A DNA stretch of 64,000 bases from Kineococcus aurantiacus (lineage in GTDB: Bacteria > Actinomycetota > Actinomycetes > Actinomycetales > Kineococcaceae): positions 2,232,001 to 2,296,000 of the forward strand of contig NZ_JACCBB010000001.1 in the NCBI RefSeq assembly GCF_013409345.1, read 5' to 3'. Under the pieces are notes generated by a model. It had not been told where the DNA came from. It was given only the letters and a program-made list of their open reading frames with translations, and searched no databases. The stretch's first letter is position 1. Each line of letters starts with the position of its first letter. The translations under genes were made by a program, and so were the position numbers. This document shows, piece after piece, positions 17,213 to 24,963 of the stretch.

Positions 17213-18730
17213 TCAGAACAGGCCGGACGGGGTGGGGACGGTCTCCAGCAGTTCGGGCGGGGCGACGACCTGGAGCTCGCGCACCTCGCCGGGGGTCAGG
17301 TCGGGCAGCCGCTCGGCGAGGCCGGTGAACCGGGCGACCTCCTCGTCGGGCAGGACCCCGGCGGCCAGCGTCGCCAGCTTCGCCTCGTACTGGGCGCGGG
17401 TGAACGGGTGGGCGCCGAGGGGGTGCGCGTCGGCGACGGCGAGCTCGTCGACGACCGTCGTGCCGTCGGTGAGCCGGGCCTCGACGCGCGCGCCGAACGC
17501 CTTCCGGGCCGGGTCGGTCGCGTGGTACCGCTCGGTCCACTCGGGGTCCTCGACGGTCGACACCTTCCGCCACAGGGCGACGGTGTCGGGGCGCCCGGCG
17601 CGGTCGCGGGCGTAGGAGTCGACGTGGTGCCAGCCGCCGTCCTGCAGCGCGACCGTGAAGATGTACGGCACGGAGTGGTCGAGGGTCTCCCGGCTGGCCG
17701 TGGGGTCGTACTTCTGCGGGTCGTTCGCGCCGGAGCCGATGACGACGTGCGTGTGGTGGCTGGTGTGCAGGACGATCCGCTCGACGTTCGCGGGGTCGCG
17801 CAGTTCGGGGTGCTCGCGGTGCAGGCGGCGGGCGAGGTCGATGACGGCCTGCGCCTGGTACTCCGCGGAGTGCTCCTTGGTGTACGTGTCGAGGATCGCG
17901 CGGCGGGGTTCACCGGGTTCGGGCAGCGGGACCCGGTAGACGGCGTCGGGGCCGTCGAGCAGCCACGCGATGACGCCGTCCTCGCCCTCGTAGACCGGGG
18001 CCGGGCTCGTCTGCCCGCGCATCGCCCGGTCGACGGCCTCGACCGCGACCTTGCCCGCGAACGCGGGGGCGTACGCCTTCCACGTCGAGATCGCGCCCTT
18101 GCGGGACTGCCGGGTCGCGGTCGTGGTGTGCAGGGCCTGGCCGATCGCCTGGTGCACGACTTCGGTCGACAGCCCCAGCATGGTGCCCAGCCCGGCCGCG
18201 ACGGCGGGCCCGAGGTGCGCGACGTGGTCGATCTTGTGCCGGTGCAGGGAGATCGCGCGGACGAGGTCGACCTGCACCTCGTAGGCCGTGACGACGCCCC
18301 GCAGCAGGCTCGCGCCGTCGCACCCGACGTGCTGCGCGACGGCCACCAGCGCCGGGAGGTTGTCGCCGGGGTGGGAGTACTCGGCGGCCAGGAACGTGTC
18401 GTGGAAGTCGAGTTCGCGCACGGCGACGCCGTTCGCCCAGGCCGCCCACTCCGGTGAGGTGGTCTGCGTCGTCCCGACGATCCGGGCGCCGTCCCCGCCG
18501 CGGGAGGCGGGGTGGTCCAGGGCCTGCGAGCGCGCTGCGACGACGGGGGCCCGCAGGAGGGAGGCGGCGCTGACGGCGGCGTTGTCGAGGACGCGGTTGA
18601 CGACCATCGCGGTGACGTCGTCGTCGACGGAGACCGGGTCGGTGGCGAGCTCGGCGAGCTTCCAGGCGAGTTCCTCGTGGCGACCGAACGGCTCGTCGCT
18701 GCGGTGGACGCGGACCTCGTGCTCCTTCAC
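17213..18730 (-). CDS. prpD: 2-methylcitrate dehydratase, MmgE/PrpD family
   Basis: 505 residues with the MmgE/PrpD fold along the whole chain ([57 protein letters not shown]). PrpD dehydrates 2-methylcitrate to 2-methyl-cis-aconitate. No methylisocitrate-forming aconitase is in the window, so the housekeeping aconitase presumably completes the cycle. GTG 18730 overlaps the GntR stop as GTGA and follows AGGAGG. Confidence 0.94.
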   Translation of the reverse strand: MKEHEVRVHRSDEPFGRHEELAWKLAELATDPVSVDDDVTAMVVNRVLDNAAVSAASLLRAPVVAARSQALDHPASRGGDGARIVGTTQTTSPEWAAWANGVAVRELDFHDTFLAAEYSHPGDNLPALVAVAQHVGCDGASLLRGVVTAYEVQVDLVRAISLHRHKIDHVAHLGPAVAAGLGTMLGLSTEVVHQAIGQALHTTTATRQSRKGAISTWKAYAPAFAGKVAVEAVDRAMRGQTSPAPVYEGEDGVIAWLLDGPDAVYRVPLPEPGEPRRAILDTYTKEHSAEYQAQAVIDLARRLHREHPELRDPANVERIVLHTSHHTHVVIGSGANDPQKYDPTASRETLDHSVPYIFTVALQDGGWHHVDSYARDRAGRPDTVALWRKVSTVEDPEWTERYHATDPARKAFGARVEARLTDGTTVVDELAVADAHPLGAHPFTRAQYEAKLATLAAGVLPDEEVARFTGLAERLPDLTPGEVRELQVVAPPELLETVPTPSGLF

Positions 18731-19386
18731 GCGCTCTCCTCCTGGTGCCTCAGGTGGTTCCGGAAGTGGCTCCTGCTGCGGTGCAGGTGGACGTGGACGG
18801 CGTGCGCGGCCAGGTCGGCGTCGCCGGCGGCGAGGGCCTCGGCGATGAGCTGGTGCTCGGAGGCGGCCGCGCGCAGCCGGTCGGGGTCGTGGCGGGCGAG
18901 GCGGCGGATCCGGACGAGGTGGGTGCGGACGTCGGCGAGCGCGCGGACGAGCCACGGGTTGGCGACGGCGTCGTCGACGGCGGCGTCGAACTCGGCGCCC
19001 AGCGCGTAGTACCGGCCCAGCTCGCCCGCCTCGACGAGGTCGGGGGCGTGGGCGAAGCGGTGGGCGAAGGCCGTGAAGCGGGCGCCGTCGCGGGCCGCGA
19101 GCCGGGCCGCCTTGACCTCCAGCGCCTCGCGGACGTCGTAGAGGTGCTCCAGGTCGCCGGGGTCCAGCGGCGCGACGACGAGGCCGCGGCCGCCGACGGG
19201 GCGGGCCAGGCCGTCGTGGACGAGCCGGGCGAAGGCCTCGCGGACGGGGGTGCGGGAGACGCCGAGCCGGGCGCTCTGCTCCAGCTCGGCCAGGACCGCG
19301 CCGGGCGGCAGGACGCCGTCGAGGACGTCCTCGCGCAGTCGCGCGTAGGTCCGGTCGCTCGCCCCGGCACGTCGTTGTGCATGCAC
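18727..19386 (-). CDS. GntR family (FCD-type) regulator of the prp genes
   Basis: 219 residues. A winged helix-turn-helix occupies residues about 10-75 ([17 protein letters not shown] … [20 protein letters not shown]), followed by an all-helical FCD ligand domain (residues about 80-210) with His/Asp residues that bind metal and acid ligands in this group. It overlaps prpD, so it probably senses a methylcitrate-cycle intermediate and controls prpDBC; that is inference. The GTG start lies inside the 12-base palindrome TGTGCATGCACA, a likely autoregulatory operator. Confidence 0.92.
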   Translation of the reverse strand: MHAQRRAGASDRTYARLREDVLDGVLPPGAVLAELEQSARLGVSRTPVREAFARLVHDGLARPVGGRGLVVAPLDPGDLEHLYDVREALEVKAARLAARDGARFTAFAHRFAHAPDLVEAGELGRYYALGAEFDAAVDDAVANPWLVRALADVRTHLVRIRRLARHDPDRLRAAASEHQLIAEALAAGDADLAAHAVHVHLHRSRSHFRNHLRHQEESA

Positions 19387-19387
19387 A
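19376..19387. promoter_or_regulatory. GntR operator, perfect 12-bp palindrome over the regulator start
   Basis: TGTGCATGCACA is a perfect palindrome covering the GTG start of the GntR gene. A 10-base version, GTGCATGCAC, is centred 52 bases upstream (about five helical turns). Binding here would block transcription or translation of gntR-prpDBC. Confidence 0.6.
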
Positions 19388-19417
19388 GGTGCACTGTGCG
19401 CGCTCCGGGCGGGACCG

Positions 19418-19954
19418 TCAAGACGTCAGTGCATGCACAGCCCGGAGGACGGCGCGGGCCACGTCGGCCGGGGCGTCGTCCGCGCCGACGTCGACGACGA
19501 CGTCCCCGATCCCGGCCCGGTGCAGGACCGCGTCGAGCTCACCGCTGCGGTGCAGGTGCCAGCGCAGGCCCTCGGGGTCCCCGGCGTGGCGGCCGCGCAG
19601 GCGCCCGGCGACGACGTCGAGCGCCGGGCGCAGCCGGCACACCGTCAGCGGCACGCCCACGGCGTCGGCGTGCAGCGCCCGGTGGGCGGGGTCCTCCAGG
19701 ACGCCCGCGACGACGAGCCGGCGCGCGCCGGCCGCCAGGTGGTTGCGCGCCACGTCCCGCAGGTTCGCCAGCGCCAGCCGCTCGTGGAACGGGTCGTCCG
19801 GCGGGCTCGGCCACGCCTCGCGCAGGGCGTCGAGGTCGACGACGGCGTGCGGGACGCCGTCGGCGCGCAGCAGGTCCCCGAGGGCGCGCGCGGTCGTCGT
19901 CTTCCCCGCCCCCACGGTGCCCGTCAGGAGCAGGGCGGACGGTTCCCCGGTCAC
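19418..19954 (-). CDS. small P-loop kinase (AAA_33/adenylate-kinase-like)
   Basis: 178 residues. Walker A GTVGAGKTT at residues 12-20; an acidic Walker-B-like strand VVDLDALREAW; and a lid-like arginine-rich region (RLRGRHAGDPEGLRWHLHR). Such proteins phosphorylate small molecules or nucleotides. GTG 19954 overlaps the stop of the preceding membrane protein gene. Its last codons contain the second GntR-type palindrome, and the GntR gene starts 31 bases further on. It may belong to the prp transcript, but a function in propionate metabolism is not established. Confidence 0.8.
   Translation of the reverse strand: MTGEPSALLLTGTVGAGKTTTARALGDLLRADGVPHAVVDLDALREAWPSPPDDPFHERLALANLRDVARNHLAAGARRLVVAGVLEDPAHRALHADAVGVPLTVCRLRPALDVVAGRLRGRHAGDPEGLRWHLHRSGELDAVLHRAGIGDVVVDVGADDAPADVARAVLRAVHALTS
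19429..19438. promoter_or_regulatory. second GntR-type palindrome
   Basis: GTGCATGCAC, a perfect 10-base palindrome identical to the core of the site at 19376-19387, lying in the last codons of the kinase gene. Confidence 0.5.
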
Positions 19955-20364
19955 CGGTGCAGCGCCGCCACGAACGCGAGGTAGGGGACCCCGACGAGGT
20001 TGCCGCCCACGAGGAGCGCGGTGTTGACGGCGGGCAGCGGACCCCGGCCGCGCCGGGGCCACCCGTACCGGTGGGCCACCGCACCCGTGCCGGCCGAGCA
20101 GACCGCCGACCCCGCGACGAACAGCAGCGCCGTGATCGTCGCCGCGTGCTCCGCCGGGGGCGCGGTGCGGTGCGCGCGCCGTTCGCGGGCCACCGCCACG
20201 ACACCGGGGACCAGGCTCAGCGCCGCCGTCGCGGCGACCGCCGCGTACCCCGGCCCGGCCGGTCGCCGCCGGGTCGCGGCGGCCACCGCGCCCAGGGCCG
20301 CGACCGTCGCCGCGTCGAGGCCCAGCACCGCGGTGAGCCCGCGCAGCGCCCGGTCCCCGCTCAC
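19951..20364 (-). CDS. multi-pass membrane protein, unknown
   Basis: 137 residues with about four hydrophobic segments (GLTAVLGLDAATVAALGAVA, YAAVAATAALSLVPGVVAVA, ATITALLFVAGSAVCSAG, LPAVNTALLVGGNLVGVPYL). No family recognised. It is tightly packed: its GTG overlaps the esterase stop, and its stop overlaps the kinase GTG, so all three should be translated from one mRNA. Confidence 0.72.
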   Translation of the reverse strand: MSGDRALRGLTAVLGLDAATVAALGAVAAATRRRPAGPGYAAVAATAALSLVPGVVAVARERRAHRTAPPAEHAATITALLFVAGSAVCSAGTGAVAHRYGWPRRGRGPLPAVNTALLVGGNLVGVPYLAFVAALHR

Positions 20365-21245
20365 GCCGCGCCCCGCGGCCCGGTGCGCAGCCACTCCCGC
20401 ACGGCCTCCGACGCCGCGCGGCCCATCGACGTGGGGTGGCGCGCGAAACCGTGCGGGGAGGCCGGGTGGACGCGCACGTCGACGTCGACCCCGGCGGCGG
20501 CGAGGCGGGCGGCCATCGCCAGGCCGTCCTCCAGCAGCACGTCGTCGGCGCCCACGACGAGGAGCACGGGCGGCAGGCCGCGCAGGTCGGCGAAGACCGG
20601 CGAGACGTCGGGGTGGGTGCGGTCGGGGACGTGCCCGGCGTAGGCGTCGAGGAAGAACTCACCGGCGATGAGCCGGCCCGCGGGGGTCGTGCCGCTGAGG
20701 TCGTAGGTGCCGGAGTCCAGGACCGCGGCCCCGAACGCGCCCGGCACCCGCAGCAGCGTCGTCACCGCCAGCGTCGCCCCGGCGGAGAAACCCCCGACGG
20801 TGCGGGGGACGTCCCCGAACCGCTCGACGACCCAGCGAGCGGCGGACTCGCAGTCGTCGGGCGCCGCGGGCCACGGGTCCTCCGGTGCGAGCCGGTGGTC
20901 GACCCCGACGACCACGACGCCCAGCGCGTCGGCCAGCTCCTGGCGGTGTACGTCGTCGGCGGCGGCGGAGCCGAGGACGAAACCGCCGCCGTGCAGGGCG
21001 AGGTGGACACCGCGCACCGGGCCCGTGCGGGGCCGGTGGACGCGGACGGGCACCCCCTCGGAGGTGGTCCCCTCCTCGGCGGGCGGGTCGCTGGGCCGCG
21101 GCGCGGGCAGGGCGGCGCGGGCGGCCCGCAGCTCGTCGAGGTCCGCGGGCCCGCGGCGCGGGCCCCGCCGCGCGTAGAACTCCCGGGACTCCGGGACGAA
21201 CCGCGCGAGGGAGGGGTCGACGAGGTGGTCCAGGCCGAGGCGCAC
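20361..21245 (-). CDS. alpha/beta-hydrolase esterase, HSL group
   Basis: 294 residues. The oxyanion-hole motif HGGGF (85-89), the nucleophile elbow GFSAGA with Ser154, a late Asp (VVGADDVLLEDG) and a terminal His (ASPHGFARHP) complete the catalytic set of the hormone-sensitive-lipase family, which hydrolyses short acyl esters. It is the first gene of the seven-gene minus-strand run, led by -10 TAGCGT six bases before GTG 21245. A role releasing short acids such as propionate is possible but only inferred from the operon. Confidence 0.9.
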   Translation of the reverse strand: MRLGLDHLVDPSLARFVPESREFYARRGPRRGPADLDELRAARAALPAPRPSDPPAEEGTTSEGVPVRVHRPRTGPVRGVHLALHGGGFVLGSAAADDVHRQELADALGVVVVGVDHRLAPEDPWPAAPDDCESAARWVVERFGDVPRTVGGFSAGATLAVTTLLRVPGAFGAAVLDSGTYDLSGTTPAGRLIAGEFFLDAYAGHVPDRTHPDVSPVFADLRGLPPVLLVVGADDVLLEDGLAMAARLAAAGVDVDVRVHPASPHGFARHPTSMGRAASEAVREWLRTGPRGAA

Positions 21246-21251
21246 GGGGGC

Positions 21252-21257
21252 ACGCTA
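21252..21257 (-). promoter_or_regulatory. -10 element of the esterase-prp run, leaderless
   Basis: TAGCGT on the minus strand, six bases before GTG 21245, fits TANNNT. Confidence 0.5.
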
Positions 21258-21280
21258 ACGGCAGCCGGTCGACCCAGCCC

Positions 21281-21297
21281 GTCAAGTTCTCCTTGAC
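21281..21297. promoter_or_regulatory. operator 1: GTCAAG-N5-CTTGAC
   Basis: A 17-base inverted repeat overlapping the -35 hexamer TTGACA (21293-21298) of the gene at 21329. It matches the site 28 bases downstream in both arms, so a single dimeric regulator probably binds both. Confidence 0.65.
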
Positions 21298-21321
21298 AGC
21301 CTCATGTCGTCAAGACAATCT
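21293..21321 (+). promoter_or_regulatory. sigma-70 type promoter of the 21329 gene
   Basis: TTGACA at 21293-21298, a 17-base spacer, then CAATCT at 21316-21321. The predicted start falls near ATG 21329, giving a leaderless or nearly leaderless mRNA. Confidence 0.55.
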
Positions 21322-21325
21322 TGAC
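21309..21325. promoter_or_regulatory. operator 2: GTCAAGA-N3-TCTTGAC
   Basis: Seven-base perfect arms around a three-base centre, covering the -10 region of the same promoter. Occupancy would exclude RNA polymerase. Confidence 0.65.
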
Positions 21326-21328
21326 GAC

Positions 21329-21649
21329 ATGACCACCGCCGCACGCACCCCTTCCCACCCGGGGCGTCACCACCGTCGCCTCACCCTCGGCCTCGTCGGA
21401 GCCGGCCTGCTCTGCCTCGCCGTGTCCGGCGCCGCCCGCACGCCCGACGACGGCGGTGACGCGTCCTCCTGGCTCTCCACCCTGGCCGGAGTGGTCACCG
21501 GTGTCCTCGTCGTCCTGCTGGTGGTGTGGCTCGTCACCCGGTCCCGCCGAGCGCGGCAGCGGGCCGCGCGCCGCACCCGGCGGGACCAGGCCGTCCTCGA
21601 CGCGCTCGAACCCCTCGGCCCGGCCGCCCCCCGCGAGGAGCAGCGGTGA
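21329..21649 (+). CDS. small two-helix membrane protein
   Basis: 106 residues. A basic start (PGRHHRR) leads to a hydrophobic segment at about 18-34 (LTLGLVGAGLLCLAVSG), an exposed loop (ARTPDDGGDASSW), a second segment at about 50-69 (LAGVVTGVLVVLLVVWLV) and a highly basic cytoplasmic tail rich in arginine. No family recognised. It overlaps the next gene as GTGA, so it may anchor or control that protein at the membrane; this is inference. The promoter carries two strong inverted repeats. Confidence 0.75.
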   Translation: MTTAARTPSHPGRHHRRLTLGLVGAGLLCLAVSGAARTPDDGGDASSWLSTLAGVVTGVLVVLLVVWLVTRSRRARQRAARRTRRDQAVLDALEPLGPAAPREEQR

Positions 21650-22242
21650 CCACCACCACCCCCGGCCCCGCCCCCCTGACCGACGCCGAGGTGCAGGCCC
21701 TGCGCGAAGCCGTCACCGAAGCGGTGCTGTCCACCCCCGTCGGCCTGCGCGACGCCCTGGCCGACGACCCCGACGCCTCCCTGCGCCTGGTCGCCGCCAC
21801 CCGCGTCGCCGCCGAGGAGACCTCCCGGCTGCTGCGCGAGGCCGTCGCCGGCGCCCGCAGCGCCGGGCACCGCTGGGACACCCTCGGCACCCTCCTCGGC
21901 GTCAGCAAGCAGGCCGCCCAGCAACGCTTCGCCACCCCCACCCGGCCCGACCCGCACGTCGGCGACGCGGGCGCGCCGGAACGGAAGGTGCTGTCCCCCA
22001 TCACCTCCCTGGAGGAGATGGCCGTCCTGGCCGAGGAGGGCCGGCACGGCTGGCACATCGTGGACTACGGCACCCTCTTCCACGTCGTGGAAGCCTCCGA
22101 GACCCAGTGGGAGCACCACCGCCAGCCCTGGGCCCCCGGCGCCCGCCGCCGCCTCGAAGCGCAGGGCTGGACCCTCGTGAAGACCATGACGTTCCCCTGG
22201 GGGTACTACAAGCGGCCCCTGGACCTGCCCGCCCAACCCTGA
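21646..22242 (+). CDS. cytoplasmic protein with an HTH-like segment
   Basis: 198 residues. Residues about 77-97 read WDTLGTLLGVSKQAAQQRF, the pattern W-x-x-I/L-G-x-x-LGVS-K/R-QAA-x-x-RF seen in helix-turn-helix segments of actinobacterial proteins. The C-terminal half (HIVDYGTLFHVVEASETQWEH … FPWGYYKRPLDLP) has no recognised domain. Co-translation with a small membrane protein suggests membrane-linked regulation. It is a candidate for the factor binding the two operators at 21281 and 21309, but this is untested. Confidence 0.75.
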   Translation: MTTTTPGPAPLTDAEVQALREAVTEAVLSTPVGLRDALADDPDASLRLVAATRVAAEETSRLLREAVAGARSAGHRWDTLGTLLGVSKQAAQQRFATPTRPDPHVGDAGAPERKVLSPITSLEEMAVLAEEGRHGWHIVDYGTLFHVVEASETQWEHHRQPWAPGARRRLEAQGWTLVKTMTFPWGYYKRPLDLPAQP

Positions 22243-22273
22243 CGGGACACCGCCGGGCCCCGCGCCGGGACGC

Positions 22274-23092
22274 TCAGACCAGCGAGGCCAGCAGCGCCAG
22301 CCCCTCCGCCGACGGGGTGCCCGGCTCGGCGTGGTGGACCACCACGACGAGGGACGCGCCGCCGACCACGGCGAGCTTCTCCCGGCGCAGGACGAGTTCC
22401 CCGACGACGGGGTGGTGAACGACCCCCGTGGGGTGACCACCGGCCTTGACGTCGTGGCGGGCCCACAGCCGGCGGAAGCGTTCGCTCTTGACCGACAGCT
22501 CGCCGACGAGGGCCTGGAACCGCGGGTCGTCCTGGTCGGCGCCGATGTCGGCCCGCAGCTGCGCCACGACACCGGCGACGCCCTGCTCCCAGTCCGGGTG
22601 CTGGCTGCGCACCTCGGGGTCGGCGAACAGGGACACCAGCCGGTTCGCCCCGACCACCAGGGACGGTTCCAGCGCGGTCGCGAGCCGGTTGACCGCCAGC
22701 ACGTCCCGGTAGCGGTCCACGACGTAGGCGGGCACGTTGAGGGTCCCCAGCAGCAGCAGCACACCCTCGGGAACCCGTTCGGAGCGGTGCTGGGTGGAGC
22801 CGGCGCGGCGGCGCGGGCGGGCGCGGGACAGTTCCAGGGCGTGGGCGGTGGCCTCGGCGTCCAGCCGCAGCGCGCGGGCGAGGGCGTCGACGACCTGCTC
22901 GGAGGGGTGCTGGTCCCGGCCCTGCTCCAGCCGCAGGTAGTACTCGTTGCTGATGCCGGCCAGCAGGGCCACCTCCTCGCGCCGCAACCCGGGGACCCGT
23001 CGCCGGCTGCCGGCAGGCAGCCCGACGTCCTCGGGGCGCACCAGCTCGCGGCGGGCGCGCAGGAAGTCGGCCAGCGGGGTGCGGGGTTCCAC
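22274..23092 (-). CDS. XRE/MmyB-type transcriptional regulator
   Basis: 272 residues: XRE helix-turn-helix in residues about 8-80 with the group hallmark GLRREEVALLAGISNEYYLRLEQG, then the MmyB ligand domain (residues about 110-265; VLAVNRLATALEPS, RFRRLWARHDV). It is divergent from the SDR gene at 23259, the classic arrangement for a regulator and its target. -10 TAACGT at 23100-23105, seven bases before GTG 23092, points to a leaderless mRNA. Confidence 0.92.
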   Translation of the reverse strand: MEPRTPLADFLRARRELVRPEDVGLPAGSRRRVPGLRREEVALLAGISNEYYLRLEQGRDQHPSEQVVDALARALRLDAEATAHALELSRARPRRRAGSTQHRSERVPEGVLLLLGTLNVPAYVVDRYRDVLAVNRLATALEPSLVVGANRLVSLFADPEVRSQHPDWEQGVAGVVAQLRADIGADQDDPRFQALVGELSVKSERFRRLWARHDVKAGGHPTGVVHHPVVGELVLRREKLAVVGGASLVVVVHHAEPGTPSAEGLALLASLV

Positions 23093-23099
23093 GGTCCCG

Positions 23100-23105
23100 A
23101 CGTTA
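23100..23105 (-). promoter_or_regulatory. -10 element for the leaderless MmyB regulator
   Basis: TAACGT on the minus strand, seven bases before GTG 23092, fits TANNNT. Confidence 0.5.
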
Positions 23106-23258
23106 CCCGCGGGCGCGCGGGGCCCGGGGTGCCCAGCCTGTCCCCGCGACTACCAGTGTCCGCAGGGTCTTCCCCGGTTCCCGGGGCCGGCCGAACGTGG
23201 TTCCCGCACCGACCCCGAAACCCTTGCGGGGCCGACAGATCCGAGAGGTTGAACGACG

Positions 23259-24107
23259 ATGGCTCAGCGCACCTGGTTCATCACCGGCTCCAGCAGCGGT
23301 TTCGGCCGGCTGATGACCGAGCAGCTCCTGCAGCGAGGGGACCGGGTGGCCGCCACCGCCCGCGACACCGCGTCCCTGTCCGACCTCGTCGAGCGCCACG
23401 GGGACCGGGTCTGGACCGCCCGGCTCGACGTCACCGACACGGCCCGGGTCCGCGAGGTCGTCGACGCGGCGTTCACCGAGCTGGGCAGGGTCGACGTCGT
23501 GGTGAACAACGCCGGGTACGGGTTGTTCGGCGCGGCCGAGGAACTCACCGACGAACTCGTCGAGCACCAGCTGGCGACCAACCTCGTCGGCCCGATCCAG
23601 GTCCTGCGCGCCGCCGTCCCGCACCTGCGGGCCCAGGGCGGTGGGCGCATCGTCCAGATGTCCACCTACGGGGGGCAGGCGACCAACCCCGGCGCGTCGC
23701 TCTACCACGCGAGCAAGTGGGGCGTGGAAGGGTTCATGGAGGCCAGCGCCAAGGACCTCGCCCCGTTCGGCATCGGCGTCACGATCGTCGAACCCGGCAG
23801 CGCCGCCACCGGTTTCCGCACCGGCTCCGCGCGCCTGCCCGAACCCCTGGCCGCCTACGACGGGACCCCGGCGGCGATGAGCCGCGGCATCCGGAACCCC
23901 GACCTGCCCTCGGTGAGCGACCCCGCCAGGGTCGCCGCCGCCGTCATCGCCAGCGTCGACACGACCCCGGCCCCGCTGCGCCTGATCACCGGCAGCGACT
24001 CCTTCGCGATCGTCCACGCCGCGCTGCGCGAGCGCCTGGCCGACGTCGAGGCCCAGGAGGCCGGCGCCGCCTCGACGGACCTGGCCCAGCCGGCCCGGCG
24101 GTCCTGA
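23259..24107 (+). CDS. short-chain dehydrogenase/reductase
   Basis: 282 residues. Classical SDR signatures: cofactor loop TGSSSGFG at about residues 9-16, NNAGYG, and the catalytic Ser (MSTYGG), Tyr and Lys (YHASKWG). An Arg in the second strand (AATARDTASL) favours NADP(H). The C-terminal half matches the group often annotated as oxidoreductases of unknown substrate paired with MmyB regulators. ATG 23259 follows GAGAGG. Confidence 0.92.
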   Translation: MAQRTWFITGSSSGFGRLMTEQLLQRGDRVAATARDTASLSDLVERHGDRVWTARLDVTDTARVREVVDAAFTELGRVDVVVNNAGYGLFGAAEELTDELVEHQLATNLVGPIQVLRAAVPHLRAQGGGRIVQMSTYGGQATNPGASLYHASKWGVEGFMEASAKDLAPFGIGVTIVEPGSAATGFRTGSARLPEPLAAYDGTPAAMSRGIRNPDLPSVSDPARVAAAVIASVDTTPAPLRLITGSDSFAIVHAALRERLADVEAQEAGAASTDLAQPARRS

Positions 24108-24145
24108 CGCCGCGCCGCGCCCGCCCGCCGGGCCGTCCCGGCCAC

Positions 24146-24151
24146 TAGGGT
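24146..24151 (+). promoter_or_regulatory. -10 element for leaderless small membrane protein
   Basis: TAGGGT, six bases before GTG 24158, fits TANNNT. Confidence 0.55.
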
Positions 24152-24157
24152 CGGGGG

Positions 24158-24319
24158 GTGTTCAGGAACCTCGTCGACCACCCGTGGGTGATCGTCCTCG
24201 TCGTCCTGGTCCTCGCCTTCCTGGTCCTCGTCGCGGCCGTCGTGGCGGGGGTCCTGCTCCTGCTGCGCAGCCGCCGGCCGCCGGGCCCGCCGGACGGGTC
24301 CGGCCCCCCGCGCCGCTGA
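24158..24319 (+). CDS. 53-residue single-pass membrane protein
   Basis: Sequence begins MFRNLVDHPW and then has one long hydrophobic helix (VIVLVVLVLAFLVLVAAVVAG, residues about 11-37) and a Pro/Arg-rich tail (RSRRPPGPPDG). Too short for most gene callers; the promoter TAGGGT six bases before the GTG and good codon use support it. Function unknown. Confidence 0.6.
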   Translation: MFRNLVDHPWVIVLVVLVLAFLVLVAAVVAGVLLLLRSRRPPGPPDGSGPPRR

Positions 24320-24344
24320 GGCGGCCGGGACGGGTCGCGTCGCG

Positions 24345-24692
24345 TCAGCCGGCGCGGGCCGCCTCCGCCTCCTCGTCGTAGCGGTCCCCCACCTCGACCC
24401 GGTCGTACACGTCCCGGTCGACGCCGACCTCGACGGTGTCGCCGTCGTCCTCGGCGACGGTGAGCTCCCACTCCTCCGGCTCGTGCGAGGTGGTGGGCAC
24501 GGTCTTGCACTTCGTCGTCCTCGTGCCCGTGGAGGACGTCGAGGTGGTGCAGTCCTTGCGGGTGCCGCGCTCGGTCTCGGCGGCCTCGTGCTCCTTGGCG
24601 GTGACGGTGCCCACGACGGGGTCCCCGCACGCGCCGAGCGTGAGGGCGGCGACGGCGAGGGCGACGGCGGTGAGGGTGCGGGGGCGGTTCAC
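24345..24692 (-). CDS. small lipoprotein
   Basis: 115 residues from GTG 24692. Signal peptide with lipobox LGAC at about residues 18-21 predicts an outer-face lipid anchor. The mature region has two cysteines (KDCTTSTSS … TKCKTVP), probably a disulfide, and an acidic C-terminal half (EDDGDTVEVGVDRDVYDRVEVGDRY). No family recognised. The sequence before the start (AACGAT six bases upstream) could be a -10. Confidence 0.72.
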   Translation of the reverse strand: MNRPRTLTAVALAVAALTLGACGDPVVGTVTAKEHEAAETERGTRKDCTTSTSSTGTRTTKCKTVPTTSHEPEEWELTVAEDDGDTVEVGVDRDVYDRVEVGDRYDEEAEAARAG

Positions 24693-24963
24693 GGGGTGAT
24701 CGTTCTCCAGGGCGTCGTGCGTGGTCGTCGGCAGGCGGTCACGGCGCCGGGTCCCGCGGCGGTGCCCGCCGGGGGTTCCGGGTGACCCACCGGCTGCGGA
24801 GCCTAGCGACGGTGGCGGCGACGCGGGACCGGTTTTCCCGACCACTGCGCACCGTGACGCGGTACTCACAGAAGTGCAGCGGCACAACGGTTTCCGTCGC
24901 GCAGCGCGTTCCCCCGCCGGGTGGGTGGTCAAGCCCCGCCCCCCACCGGCCGATCACTGCGAG

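Noticed and set aside
24693-24963. Possible cyclic di-GMP riboswitch before the GGDEF gene
   Set aside because: The conserved core bases and tetraloop of that class were not found.
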